In this document: one piece after another, positions 46,061 to 55,317 of the stretch | Layout of the letters: each line of letters starts with the position of its first letter | Position numbering within the stretch: position 1 is the stretch's first letter | Source: Paenibacillus profundus | GTDB lineage: Bacteria; Bacillota; Bacilli; Paenibacillales; Paenibacillaceae | Assembly: GCF_021369635.1 (NCBI RefSeq) | Contig: NZ_JAJNBZ010000022.1 | Span: forward strand, 38,483 to 102,482 | Direction: 5' to 3' | Length of the DNA stretch: 64,000 nt | The notes under the pieces: generated by a model | Told to the model about the DNA's origin: nothing | What the model saw: the letters and a program-made list of their open reading frames with translations, nothing else | Databases searched by the model: none | Made by a program: the position numbers and the translations under genes

Positions 46061-47884
46061 CTATCCCATATGCTGCGCCTGCAGCTTCATCGGACGGGAA
46101 TGATGAACCAACTCCGCGTAGAATCCGTCCTGTGCAATTAGCGATTCATGCGTGCCTTGCTCGACGACACACCCATGACGCATGACGATAATGCGATCCG
46201 CATGTTGAATCGTAGACAGTCTGTGCGCAATGACGAGTGTCGTTCTTCCTTCCGACACGACGCTTAGCGCTTGTTGGATCAATCGCTCCGTATGGGAATC
46301 GAGATGCGCAGTCGCCTCATCCAGGATAAGGATGCGAGGCTGGAACACGAGAATGCGGGCAAAGGAAATCAATTGCCGCTCCCCGGCGGATAACCCGCTT
46401 CCGCGCTCGGATAGCCGCGTGTCGTACCCGTGCTTCAATCGTGTAATCATACCGTGTGCCCCAACCGCCTTGCAGGCCCATATCACTTCTTCCCGTGAGA
46501 CATTATCCTTGAACAGCCGCACATTATCCAGTATCGTGCCTGAGTAGAGGTACGGATCCTGCTGGACAAGCCCGACGATGCGGTGCAATGTATCTTGAGG
46601 CAAACTACGAATATCAACGCCGTCGATCTCCACACTCCCCCGCTTCACATCATAGAAGCGCGCTAGCAAGTTGACGAGAGAGCTCTTGCCTGCTCCCGTC
46701 GTGCCTACGATGCCGACGAATTCCCCTGGCGAAATGTGCAGATCCAAGTCATGCAGCACATCCCGATCATCGACGTAAGCGAAGCGGATGCGGTTGAAGT
46801 CTACTTGTCCCAGCACATCGGACGCATCGATCTCCTGTGCCTGCTCTGGCTCTGGATCGCGAACCTCCGGCTGTACGCGGAAGATGCGCCATAAACGGTC
46901 CATGGACACAATTGTCGATTGGAGCGTGTTCCATTGCTGGGTAATTTGGTTAATTGGCTGAAAAAATTGCCGGATATAGTTAATGAAGGCATACAGCACG
47001 CCGAACTCCAACGCGGTATCAAGCACAGCGAAGCCGCCTATCCAGACGATGAAAGCAACCGATACGTTGCCGAGAATATCGAACGAACGGTTGAACATGA
47101 TGCTCGTGCGCACCTCGCGTAGATTTTCCCGCAAATATTTGCGGTTCTGTTCCGTAAATCGCTCGGTCTGCTCCTTCTCCTGATGGAACACTTGAATGAG
47201 GCTCATGCCCGACAAGTTCTCCGCCAGAAACGCAATCAGCCGGGACAGCTCAGCGCGCGTCCGCTGATAAGCGGATCGAAGCATAGAGCGGAAAGCAATC
47301 GCAATGGCGAATATAATCGGGAACAGGATAAGACAGTATAAAGCCAGCTTCGCGTCAAGCGAGAACATGAACGCCACGATCAGTATAAGCGACAATCCAT
47401 CCCGCACGATGCTCAACAGCACTTGCGTGAAAAATTGGTTAATCGTCTCCGTATCGCTCGACACATTCGTAACGAGGCTGCCGATCGGGTTGCGGTCGAA
47501 GAACGACATCGACTGCTTCGAAATGTGCCGGAACAAATCCTTCCGCAGCTGCCCAACGATACTCTGCCCGACCCTTTGCAGCAGATTCGCCTGCACGTAC
47601 GAAAATATCATGCTTATCGCCGCCAGCAGCAAATAACAACCGCCCAGCGTCAATAGTGTCCTGACGCCATGCTCCCCCGTCAGCACGTTATCGTCGATAG
47701 CAATCTTTACCAGATAAGGCTGCAGCAAATCCGCGCCAATGGCGAAGAATGTGCATACAAATACGGTAAGAAACGTGAACCGGTGCGGCTTCGCATAGGA
47801 AAGCATCGCCTTGAACGATTGCTTGCGGTCTTCGGGAGACACATCATAGGCATTACGCGCTTTACTACCTTTCGGTTCAGGCAT
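46061..47884 (-). CDS. ABC exporter half-transporter, canonical ATPase site
   Basis: About 607 residues: six membrane helices (~35-325) then an ATPase domain with Walker A GTTGAGKSS, signature GSGLSAGERQLISFARIL and Walker B ILILDEATAHLD with the catalytic Glu. It overlaps the upstream half-transporter gene by eight bases. The pair resembles the heterodimeric multidrug exporters YheI-YheH (BmrCD) of Bacillus. The ATG is in the overlap; longer frames upstream are antisense-like and were discarded. Confidence 0.88.
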   Translation of the reverse strand: MPEPKGSKARNAYDVSPEDRKQSFKAMLSYAKPHRFTFLTVFVCTFFAIGADLLQPYLVKIAIDDNVLTGEHGVRTLLTLGGCYLLLAAISMIFSYVQANLLQRVGQSIVGQLRKDLFRHISKQSMSFFDRNPIGSLVTNVSSDTETINQFFTQVLLSIVRDGLSLILIVAFMFSLDAKLALYCLILFPIIFAIAIAFRSMLRSAYQRTRAELSRLIAFLAENLSGMSLIQVFHQEKEQTERFTEQNRKYLRENLREVRTSIMFNRSFDILGNVSVAFIVWIGGFAVLDTALEFGVLYAFINYIRQFFQPINQITQQWNTLQSTIVSMDRLWRIFRVQPEVRDPEPEQAQEIDASDVLGQVDFNRIRFAYVDDRDVLHDLDLHISPGEFVGIVGTTGAGKSSLVNLLARFYDVKRGSVEIDGVDIRSLPQDTLHRIVGLVQQDPYLYSGTILDNVRLFKDNVSREEVIWACKAVGAHGMITRLKHGYDTRLSERGSGLSAGERQLISFARILVFQPRILILDEATAHLDSHTERLIQQALSVVSEGRTTLVIAHRLSTIQHADRIIVMRHGCVVEQGTHESLIAQDGFYAELVHHSRPMKLQAQHMG

Positions 47885-49622
47885 CGAGCATCCCCTCCTC
47901 TTGAATGGCATAGAGCGAGGAATAATAGCCGCCCTGCTTGAGCAGCTCTGCATGCGTTCCGCGTTCCTTGACGGCCCCGTCCTCCAGCACGATAATCTCA
48001 TCAGCATGACGAACCGCACTGATGCGATGGGCGATAATAATATTGGTCTTGCCTTGGCGCGCTTCGCGCAAGTTGTGCAGTATATTCGTCTCCGTGACGA
48101 CATCGACTGCGCTGACGCTGTCGTCCAGGATGAGAATCGGCGCATGCTTGATGAGTCCGCGGGCCAGACTGGTCCGCTGGCGCTGACCGCCCGACAAGGT
48201 CAGTCCCCGTTCGCCCAGCTTCGTATGGAACTGATCCGGAAGATCCGCAATATTGTCATACACATCTGCCAGCCTAGACGCTTCCTCAATGGGCTCATCA
48301 TCAACACCGCGGTCATGGAACGCGATGTTGTCCCGTATTGTCGTGCTGAACAAAAAGCCGTCCTGCGGCACATACGCCACCTGCGTGCGCAAGCTTTCCA
48401 GCGTCAGCTCGCAGATGTCCTGCCCGCCGATGAATATCGTTCCCTGCGGCGGATCGTACACTCTGAGCATCAGCTTGACTAATGTCGTCTTGCCGCTCCC
48501 TGTCTTGCCGACAATGCCAAGCGTCTTGCCTGCCTGCACCTGGATATTTAAGTCCTTGAGCGATGTGGTATCGGTATCCGGATACGCGAACGACAGCTGC
48601 CTAATATCAATTCCCGTCTTGTCTGGATCGATCGGAACGGCGTGATCCGACTCGCGGATGTCCGGCTCTTCCCCAAGCAGCCGGTTCAGTCGATCAAGCG
48701 ACGCCCGGGAGCGCAGCATGACGTTAATGACGTTGCCAATCTGCTGCAGCGGTGTAATAATCATGCGCAAATAGAGCGTCAGTGTAACGAAATTACCGAG
48801 AGAAAGCTGTCCGCGAATGGACAGAATGCCTCCGTACGTTATCGCGATAACTAACGAAAGCGCACCGGCGAAAGGAATAAGCGCCTGGAACAGCGATGTC
48901 ATGCGGACGAGGCTTAGTTGATTGTCACGGATGCGATCCACCGTTTCCCCGAACCGTTCCCGCGCGATATCCTCAACTGCAAACGTCTTCGTTACCTTAA
49001 TGCCGCCGAATTGCTCCTCCGCCGATTCCGTCATCGATGCCAAGGAATCCTGCACTGCCCGCGATCGTATCCGAATACGCGGACCGAAGTAGACGACAAA
49101 GAGCGGGATGGAGAGCAGAGGCAGTACACAGACGAACACAAGATAGAGTGGAATGTGGCTTACGCTCATCATGACGATAACCGAGATTAATAGAATCGAC
49201 GCGTTCGTCATCTGATTAAGACCATTAGCTATCGTTTCTCTTACAGAGGTCACATCGTTCATGAAGTAACTAAGCAGCTTGCCGACCCCGTTGTTGGAAA
49301 AATAATGCTCGCTGAGTCGCGTAAATTGCTGGAACAACCTCTGCCGGGTATTGAATTCAAACCAGCGGCCAAGCCGGTGATTCAGTAATTGACCCATGCC
49401 GAACAATGTGCCGTACCCGACTCCGATAACGAGCAGCCATAAGCTGTAGTGGACGACGGACGACCTCGTCAATCCATTCTGCTGCAGCTCATCTGTAAAT
49501 TGTCCGAGCAAGCTTGGAAAATAAGCGTAAATGACGTTGGCTGCCGCCATAAACAATACCGCTGTCACATAAAGGGGCAAATGAGACCGAACATGACCGA
49601 ATAACAACGTCTTTTCTTTCAT
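47877..49622 (-). CDS. ABC exporter half-transporter, degenerate ATPase site
   Basis: About 581 residues: six membrane helices and an ATPase domain with Walker A GKTGSGKTT, signature LTLSGGQRQRTSLARGL and Walker B ILILDDSVSAVD. Here Asp replaces the catalytic Glu. This non-canonical site is the known hallmark of one partner in heterodimeric exporters such as BmrC. I chose the ATG before KEKTLLFG; an upstream frame start is possible. An AAAGGAGG site at ~49744 has no in-frame start behind it. The pair is likely a drug or lipid exporter. Confidence 0.87.
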   Translation of the reverse strand: MKEKTLLFGHVRSHLPLYVTAVLFMAAANVIYAYFPSLLGQFTDELQQNGLTRSSVVHYSLWLLVIGVGYGTLFGMGQLLNHRLGRWFEFNTRQRLFQQFTRLSEHYFSNNGVGKLLSYFMNDVTSVRETIANGLNQMTNASILLISVIVMMSVSHIPLYLVFVCVLPLLSIPLFVVYFGPRIRIRSRAVQDSLASMTESAEEQFGGIKVTKTFAVEDIARERFGETVDRIRDNQLSLVRMTSLFQALIPFAGALSLVIAITYGGILSIRGQLSLGNFVTLTLYLRMIITPLQQIGNVINVMLRSRASLDRLNRLLGEEPDIRESDHAVPIDPDKTGIDIRQLSFAYPDTDTTSLKDLNIQVQAGKTLGIVGKTGSGKTTLVKLMLRVYDPPQGTIFIGGQDICELTLESLRTQVAYVPQDGFLFSTTIRDNIAFHDRGVDDEPIEEASRLADVYDNIADLPDQFHTKLGERGLTLSGGQRQRTSLARGLIKHAPILILDDSVSAVDVVTETNILHNLREARQGKTNIIIAHRISAVRHADEIIVLEDGAVKERGTHAELLKQGGYYSSLYAIQEEGMLDA

Positions 49623-49840
49623 GTATTCACTTCCCGTACCAGTTATCGAGTCCGGTGCCAAAGGGATCTGGAGACAGAAGCTAGCAACTGCTGCCGCTAA
49701 CTTCAAAAGACGATCATTTCCATGTTCCCGTTCGGCTAATTCGCCTCCTTTCGGGACCATTATGTTATCAGATAGATATGATAGATCAATTATAGCGCGG
49801 CTTCAATCCATTTGTTAACATTTTGTCAACAATTTCAAAA

Positions 49841-50440
49841 GAAAACCTCTATCGAGGCATGGACGCTTCATAATTACACGAAATGTTCCATTCGTGCAGG
49901 GGGACGTTCAGACTGATGGGGATTTGCTTCATCCGCTCCCTTGCTTCATTCTCCCCTTCCATCAGAAGGCAGCATGGCCATTGACGACCCTGGCTCTCTG
50001 ACTTTAAAGCCGCGCGACCCAGAACGGCTATGGGTAACTGCCACCAAGAGACGGAACAACCTAAGACGACTATAGCTCACTCCTATCAGAAGGCGGCACG
50101 ACCTAGGACGACTATAGTTCACTCCTATCAGAAGGCGGCACGACCTAGGACGACTATAGTTCACTGCCATCAGGAGGCGGCACGACCTAGGACAACTATG
50201 GGTAACTGCCACCATGCTCGGACGCTTCCTATCTATATGAAATGGCATGCACTTTTTTCCTCAACGCAACCCATCCTGACTGTTTGGGAGAATGGAGCTA
50301 AGGGCCACATTCCACACAGGACCGACAGCCTCTTCCCCTCTGAAAGCGAAGGGGGCACTGCCATTCTGAATAAAGGGGAGAGTGAAGCAATGGATGGAAC
50401 AGGAATACCTGCTTCGGAAAGGGTAACGTAACGGTTCCAA
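49841..50440. repeat. Dispersed composite repeat element, copy 5
   Basis: It begins GAAAACCTCTATCGAGGCAT, then CTTCATAATTACACGAAAT, the GTTCAGACTG block, left arm 49941-49967, four 42-bp units, CCTGACTGTTTGGGAGA, and right arm 50364-50390, ending GGAAAGGGTAACG. It occupies most of the 1.1 kb gap between the divergent ABC exporter and yhbD genes. A perfect terminator stands about 120 bases beyond its right end. Confidence 0.85.
50049..50216. repeat. 42-bp tandem repeat inside element copy 5
   Basis: Units begin AGGCGGCACGACC at 50091, 50133 and 50175, with a diverged unit at 50049. Period 42 equals that in copy 3, but the unit sequence differs, although both end in a CATCAGA- or TATCAGA-like tail. 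Confidence 0.9.
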
Positions 50441-50563
50441 GACGGAAGACGTCTTTTTCCCGACTAATTTCAGCATGGGTTATCGGAGTTTTCGAGCGGC
50501 ACTTGCCGTCCTGCTCCACACCTCCTTATGTTGGATTGCAGAAGGACTCGGATTAGACGTACC

Positions 50564-50594
50564 AAAAGGCTAACCCCGCGAGGTTAGCCTTTTT
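50564..50594. terminator. Orphan perfect terminator between divergent genes
   Basis: AAAAGGCTAACC, a six-base loop and GGTTAGCCTTTT form a perfect symmetrical hairpin with A and T tracts. Neither flanking gene ends here, as both start in this gap, so it should stop a transcript from the repeat element or another unseen RNA. Confidence 0.85.
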
Positions 50595-50681
50595 AGGTCG
50601 TGCCTACGACCGCCGCTCCAGCACGGTAAGTATCATCTGTCGCCTGCTTTATTTCAATGATTGCAAAGTAAACGAAACACT

Positions 50682-50700
50682 GTTACGATAATTACGTAAC
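50682..50700. promoter_or_regulatory. Inverted repeat operator upstream of yhbD
   Basis: GTTACG and CGTAAC are separated by seven bases, followed by a further half site TGTTAC at 50703. The repeat sits 42-60 bases before the yhbD start, in promoter position. The encoded YhbD protein has a MerR-like N-terminus and could bind it. Confidence 0.5.
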
Positions 50701-50741
50701 AATGTTACACTAAAAGGCGATCAAGGAGGCTTCCGCATGTT

Positions 50742-51365
50742 ATGGATGAACAACTTATTTCAAAAAAAGAATTGCTCGAGCTGACCGGCATCTCCTACGG
50801 CCAGTTGTATCGGTGGAAGCGCAAAGATTTGATTCCTGAAGAGTGGTTTATTCGCAAGTCGACGTTTACCGGTCAGGAGACCTTTTTTCCGAAGGCTAAA
50901 ATTTTGGCGCGTATCGATAAAATCATCGACATGAAGGACAATTTGTCCCTTAACGAGCTTGCCGACATGTTCTCGCCCAACTTGGCGGAGATGGCACTCC
51001 ACAAATCAGACATTATAAATCGTGGCATCGTGTCGACGATGGCACTGCAATATTTTACGGATCAGACGGGCGATGCAGACGCTTTTACATTTGAGAGATT
51101 GATTCATATGTATGTACTGGATCGGATGCTCCACACCGGAGAAATGAGCCTTGAGGAAGGCAAGGGCCTTTTACAGGTGCTTCGCGATCACTACCAGCGA
51201 TTCGAAGGGAGAAGCTGCGAGCTGATGCTCGTGCGGAAGATGGGCGTCTCGACTTTCCTGCTCTCCGCCAGCCCAGGCGAAGTGTATTTTGATAATGGAA
51301 CTAAGCTTGTATCACATATCTCGCTCGCAAGCTGTCTAGAAGAATTGAAGGCCAAACTCACTTGA
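50742..51365 (+). CDS. yhbD: YhbD family (DUF4004) DNA-binding-like protein
   Basis: The 207-residue protein opens with a MerR-like helix-turn-helix (ISKKELLELTGISYGQLYRW) followed by the WFIRKSTFTGQETFFP wing segment typical of YhbD. The C-terminal half is helical. The order yhbD, then two bactofilin-like genes, matches Bacillus subtilis yhbD-yhbE-yhbF. AAGGAGG lies 12 bases before the ATG, a rather long spacing. The palindrome upstream suggests autoregulation. Confidence 0.85.
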   Translation: MDEQLISKKELLELTGISYGQLYRWKRKDLIPEEWFIRKSTFTGQETFFPKAKILARIDKIIDMKDNLSLNELADMFSPNLAEMALHKSDIINRGIVSTMALQYFTDQTGDADAFTFERLIHMYVLDRMLHTGEMSLEEGKGLLQVLRDHYQRFEGRSCELMLVRKMGVSTFLLSASPGEVYFDNGTKLVSHISLASCLEELKAKLT

Positions 51366-51380
51366 TTGGGGGAAACTCTC

Positions 51381-52055
51381 ATGAGTCAACATTTGAGAGA
51401 CATTATTATATCTGGAATGGGCAGTTCATCTGGCGGATCGTTCCAACGCGTTCGCATAGATGGGGTAGGGGAAATAAACGGGGATATTGTTTGCGCTTCG
51501 TTCGTGAGCAATGGCAAAGGCAAAATAGCAGGGAGTATTCAGACTGATAAGTTCGAAGTCCGCGGCATGTGCACGGTAAAAGGTAACATGCAGGCTGTTC
51601 ATAGCCGTATTGATGGCACGGCCAGTATCGACGGACGCCTAATTGGGGAAACGATAGAGATAAACGGAACCGCATCGGTTGCATTCGATTGTGAAGCGGA
51701 ACAATTCAAATCCCACGGCAGCTTCAACATCGGCGGATTGCTCAATGCTGGCGCCATCGATATTAAGCTGCTTCACAGTTGCCACGTACGGGAAATCGGC
51801 GGTGAGAATATATCCGTTAAACAAGGCAAACCGTTGTCCGTATTTAACAAGCTGTTCTCTTCTTTATTCAGCAGTCCACATCTGGAAACAGATACGATCG
51901 AAGGCGACAAGGTTGTTCTGGAATATACTAAAGCTCGCGTCGTACGCGGCACGCAAGTGATCATCGGTCCTGGCTGCGAGATTGACCTGGTGGAATATAA
52001 GCAGTCCGTGCAGCTGCATGAAAATGCGCAAGTAAACAGCCATATTAAGCTATAA
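51381..52055 (+). CDS. yhbE: Bactofilin-like polymer-forming protein (YhbE-like)
   Basis: The 224-residue protein is built from short beta-helix repeats with alternating Gly and hydrophobic residues (VRIDGVGEINGDIVCASF, EVRGMCTVKGNMQAVHSR), the bactofilin/DUF583 fold. It lacks a membrane helix. In Bacillus, YhbE/BacE and YhbF/BacF are bactofilins reported to be needed for flagellar motility. GGGGG precedes the ATG by eight bases. It is co-directional with yhbD, 15 bases apart. Confidence 0.83.
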   Translation: MSQHLRDIIISGMGSSSGGSFQRVRIDGVGEINGDIVCASFVSNGKGKIAGSIQTDKFEVRGMCTVKGNMQAVHSRIDGTASIDGRLIGETIEINGTASVAFDCEAEQFKSHGSFNIGGLLNAGAIDIKLLHSCHVREIGGENISVKQGKPLSVFNKLFSSLFSSPHLETDTIEGDKVVLEYTKARVVRGTQVIIGPGCEIDLVEYKQSVQLHENAQVNSHIKL

Positions 52056-52085
52056 TCCGCATATGGTTAATCGGGAGGTTCGCTA

Positions 52086-52817
52086 ATGGAACAGCGGCAG
52101 CATTTGAAAATAATGGGATCATCAAGCTCTGGAGGAGGCATATACGACAAAGTCAGCATTTTGGGCGACGGAGAGGTGAACGGGAATATCGAATGCCGCT
52201 TGTTCACATGTGCGGGAACGGTAAGGGTGTATGGCCACGTGAAGTCCGAGGAGATGAAGATTCGCGGCACTTCACAGATGGAAGGAAGCCTGCTTACGCA
52301 TAAGCTCATCGTTCAGGGACAAGGCGACTTTACCGGTGGTGTGAAGGTGCAGGAGGCGAGCATCAGCGGTATGGTGAATATCGGCAGCAGCCTGCAAGGC
52401 GAACGATTGAAATTGAGGGGCTCGATCGAGGTGCAAGGCGATTGCGAAGTTGAGACCCTTTCCGCAGTCGGTTCCTTTGCAGTGTGCGGTCTGCTCAATG
52501 TGGGCAGCATGGATTTACGCATCAACTGGAACTGCCACGCAAAGGAAATTGGCGGCGAGATCATCAAGGTCCGCAAGGGAAGCGGAATCACCAATATGCT
52601 CAAATTTATTCCGGGCATCTTCCAAGTCATGCCTGATGCGCGGCTGACCGCCGATGTCATTGAAGGAGACCATATCGAGCTTGAGCATACGACCGCAGCC
52701 ATCGTGCGTGGCAATCACGTCAAGCTTGGCCCCGGCTGCGAGATCGGGCGCGTCGAGTATCGTCATCACTTCTATCAAGATCAGGATAGCGTCATCAACT
52801 CGGTCATCCAAATGTAA
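52086..52817 (+). CDS. yhbF: Bactofilin-like polymer-forming protein (YhbF-like)
   Basis: At 243 residues it is a paralogue of the preceding gene. Both share the N-terminal SSSGG segment, the GEVNGNIECRLF-type repeats, a middle HAKEIGGE/HVREIGGE segment and a C-terminal IEGDHIELEHTTAAIVRGN-like block. A chemotaxis receptor gene lies immediately beyond the shared terminator, which fits a motility role. CGGGAGGTT precedes the ATG. Confidence 0.83.
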   Translation: MEQRQHLKIMGSSSSGGGIYDKVSILGDGEVNGNIECRLFTCAGTVRVYGHVKSEEMKIRGTSQMEGSLLTHKLIVQGQGDFTGGVKVQEASISGMVNIGSSLQGERLKLRGSIEVQGDCEVETLSAVGSFAVCGLLNVGSMDLRINWNCHAKEIGGEIIKVRKGSGITNMLKFIPGIFQVMPDARLTADVIEGDHIELEHTTAAIVRGNHVKLGPGCEIGRVEYRHHFYQDQDSVINSVIQM

Positions 52818-52970
52818 CAAGAAAGTTGCGCGGTTCGGCCAATTCGACGTGAGTTCCTGCGTTCGCTCGGCATGACGAGTGGAATTACGATTTCGGCACT
52901 ATCCAGTGCTCATTCTGCAAGCCGTAGCGACTTACAGAAACAATCTGCGGGATGAGCTGCAGGTTAAGCA

Positions 52971-53003
52971 GAGAACCGATACCCATCATGAGTATCGGTT
53001 CTC
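52971..53003. terminator. Bidirectional hairpin between yhbF and the chemoreceptor
   Basis: A perfect 12-bp stem GAGAACCGATAC/GTATCGGTTCTC with a nine-base loop lies between the convergent stops, followed on the plus strand by a pyrimidine-rich tract. Confidence 0.8.
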
Positions 53004-53037
53004 TCCTTTCTCTAAAAAATGATTGGTTCAACAACCA

Positions 53038-54684
53038 TTAAAACTTGAACTTGCCAAGGGCCTCCTGCAGGCCATGTGACATCCGTTTAAATTCTTCCGC
53101 TGAGCTAGCCAACTCTTCCATCACCGCATTTTGTTCTTCCGTTGCAGCAGCGATGGATTGGACGCTAGCCGCCGATTCTTCGGAAATCTGGGCGACGCCC
53201 TGCACTTGCCCGAGCATCTCTTGCGAACTGGTATTCACTTCTTGGACAATAGCCTCCACCATGCTGGCCAGATTGGATATTTCCTGCATCATGGTGACCA
53301 TCGCATGGAATACGTCGCCCGTCTCATTCACGCTGCCAATCCCCGATTTGACGAACTGATTGCCTTTGTCCATCACTTCGACCGCTTTTACCGTTTCGGA
53401 TTGAACTTCCGATATAATTTCATGAATTTCCATTGCAGCCTTGTTCGATTGATCCGCCAAAACACGCACCTCGTTGGCTACAACGGCAAACCCTCTGCCA
53501 TGCTCCCCTGCTCGCGCCGCTTCGATCGCAGCATTGAGAGCAAGTAAATTCGTCTGTCCGGCAATGTCGGTAATAATTTTTATAATTTCACCGATTTTAC
53601 CCGATTTCTGCTCCAAATTGTGCATAATCTTCGAGCTGGATTCAACATTTTCAGACAGCTGATTCATTTGGCCAACCGTCTGGTTTACGATGTCATTTCC
53701 AAGCACGACCTTGTCATTGGCTTTCGCAAATTCATTGGTTATCGTTTTGACTACTTGATCGACCTCTCCAATCGCCATCGTAACGTCCTCAATCATTTGG
53801 CTGACCTCAGCCAGCTTCTTGGAACCCTCATCGACACCCATCGAAATATCTTGCAGCGATATCGTAATCTGTTCAGACGATTTACTCGTTTCTTGGGAGC
53901 TTATCGCGAACTCATTCGACGTTAGCGTAATCTTCTCACTCGTGTCTACGACATGATCCACTAAGCTCTTCAGATTAGTCCTCATGCCCGAGAAGCTGCG
54001 TGCAACGGCTCCCCAAATATCTTTACGAGACGTATCTAAAGCAACACGATCTGTAAAGTCACCTTCGCCAATATGTTCAATGGTGTAGGACACACTCTGA
54101 ATCGGAGTGACGAACAATCTCCTCACAAGCAGCCAAGTTACCCCTGCGATGGCTACCAAAGCCCCGACCGTGACGGCATACATAATCCATTTATAATTAC
54201 TAAGTCCGTTATCAAAGTCATCGAAATCGCCCACGGAAATGACGGTGTACTCTCCTGCTTTGGCAGCAAAAGCGTAGCCCCCTAACCCGGTATCAAGGTA
54301 CATTTCATGCTTTTCTCCCGTATAGAGCGAACTTAAATCGTCTTCCTCTTTTGACAGCCCTATGCCTGCCCGTGCGACGACTTTTCCGTCTTTTACGAGC
54401 AAAGCATAGCTATGATCTTTGAAAGCTACTGTATTCAAAACGGCCTTCGGATTTTCACCGCTGTGTTCCACTACGAGCTTGCCGATTTGCCGCACCACCG
54501 TCTGCGTATCTTCCACCATGAGATCGTTGATGATGTTCTTCATATAACCTATATTTACCCAGCAAGTCGCCTGAATGACAAGCAGGGTCAACAGGCTGAT
54601 TGGCAATAAGATGCGTGCTAGAAGCGATTGAAAGCAGCGACTCCATAATGTTCGAATTCGTTCGTTGATTGACTGAGGTTTCAT
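53038..54684 (-). CDS. Methyl-accepting chemotaxis protein
   Basis: About 548 residues: membrane helices at ~20-45 and ~165-190 enclose a ~120-residue extracellular sensor. A HAMP domain (~190-245) leads into a long signalling coiled coil. The tip motif is intact: [28 protein letters not shown]. The C-terminus lacks an obvious CheR/CheB docking pentapeptide. AAGGTGAG precedes the ATG. The ligand is unknown. Confidence 0.92.
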   Translation of the reverse strand: MKPQSINERIRTLWSRCFQSLLARILLPISLLTLLVIQATCWVNIGYMKNIINDLMVEDTQTVVRQIGKLVVEHSGENPKAVLNTVAFKDHSYALLVKDGKVVARAGIGLSKEEDDLSSLYTGEKHEMYLDTGLGGYAFAAKAGEYTVISVGDFDDFDNGLSNYKWIMYAVTVGALVAIAGVTWLLVRRLFVTPIQSVSYTIEHIGEGDFTDRVALDTSRKDIWGAVARSFSGMRTNLKSLVDHVVDTSEKITLTSNEFAISSQETSKSSEQITISLQDISMGVDEGSKKLAEVSQMIEDVTMAIGEVDQVVKTITNEFAKANDKVVLGNDIVNQTVGQMNQLSENVESSSKIMHNLEQKSGKIGEIIKIITDIAGQTNLLALNAAIEAARAGEHGRGFAVVANEVRVLADQSNKAAMEIHEIISEVQSETVKAVEVMDKGNQFVKSGIGSVNETGDVFHAMVTMMQEISNLASMVEAIVQEVNTSSQEMLGQVQGVAQISEESAASVQSIAAATEEQNAVMEELASSAEEFKRMSHGLQEALGKFKF

Positions 54685-54743
54685 TGCGATCTCACCTTCT
54701 TTGTAATAGAGTGCCATACCGGCACGTAACGATGTTCAGTTGA

Positions 54744-54786
54744 TAAAAAAGACTCCCCGTCCGAAAACGGGCAAGTCTTTTTTTCC
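54744..54786 (-). terminator. Terminator after the small cytosolic protein gene
   Basis: A GACTTGCCCGT/ACGGGGAGTC stem with T tracts on both sides lies between the small gene and the chemoreceptor gene. Confidence 0.8.
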
Positions 54787-54824
54787 AATATGCTTTCTAT
54801 GAAACGTGAATCAATGATTGCTTC

Positions 54825-55184
54825 CTAGAGGGTATCCAAATAGCGATCCGCTTCCTCAATGCTTTGCGACACGCCGTACGCGCCCCCAAGATCTTTAACT
54901 AACCGGGACAATTGAAGCTTCGTCAACGCGGAGCTTACGATCATCGCGGAACCTTTAATATTTTTGCGCGCCATATATTCACGCAAGCCTATCAAATAAT
55001 CGTTTACTTCCGCAGGTGCCGGTTGCGCATTCGCCATGTCGATGCAGAACGTGTACCCTTCCTTAGCTTTATCCACTTGGTCACGAACGGCTTTATCGTA
55101 ATCTTTTGCCTCGTCCATCGCCATCATACCTTCAAGCTTAACGTATACACGGTTTTTTGCTGCGTTATAATTTGCTTCAAACAT
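54825..55184 (-). CDS. Small cytosolic protein of unknown function, STAS/SpoIIAA-like layout
   Basis: A 119-residue soluble protein with an alternating beta/alpha pattern: NRVYVKLEGMMAMDEAKDY, then a strand GYTFCIDMANAQPAP, then GSAMIVSSALTKLQLSRL. The size and order of elements recall SpoIIAA/STAS-like domains, but I see no serine phosphorylation motif and cannot assign a family firmly. GAGGAGGAACG precedes the ATG. It lies just downstream of the NRPS gene (134-base gap), on the same strand, with its own terminator. Whether it belongs to that operon is unknown. Confidence 0.6.
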   Translation of the reverse strand: MFEANYNAAKNRVYVKLEGMMAMDEAKDYDKAVRDQVDKAKEGYTFCIDMANAQPAPAEVNDYLIGLREYMARKNIKGSAMIVSSALTKLQLSRLVKDLGGAYGVSQSIEEADRYLDTL

Positions 55185-55317
55185 CGTATCGTTCCTCCTC
55201 TAATGTAGTGGTTCCATAACCACGTCTATTGCTCAAATTCGCTAGTGCTCTTTCATACTGCTATCGGTTGTCTCTATTCTCGATGCCATCCCTCCCATAC
55301 GTAGTCTCGCAACCGAT

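Noticed and set aside
47885..48145. N-terminal extension of the canonical ABC half-transporter frame
   Set aside because: The extra 87 residues are Arg/Ser-rich and lie wholly inside the other half-transporter gene; the ATG at the overlap fits the family length.
49946..50431. Open frames on both strands encoding repeated peptides in element copy 5
   Set aside because: Same cause as in copy 3; both strands are open and no start context is present.
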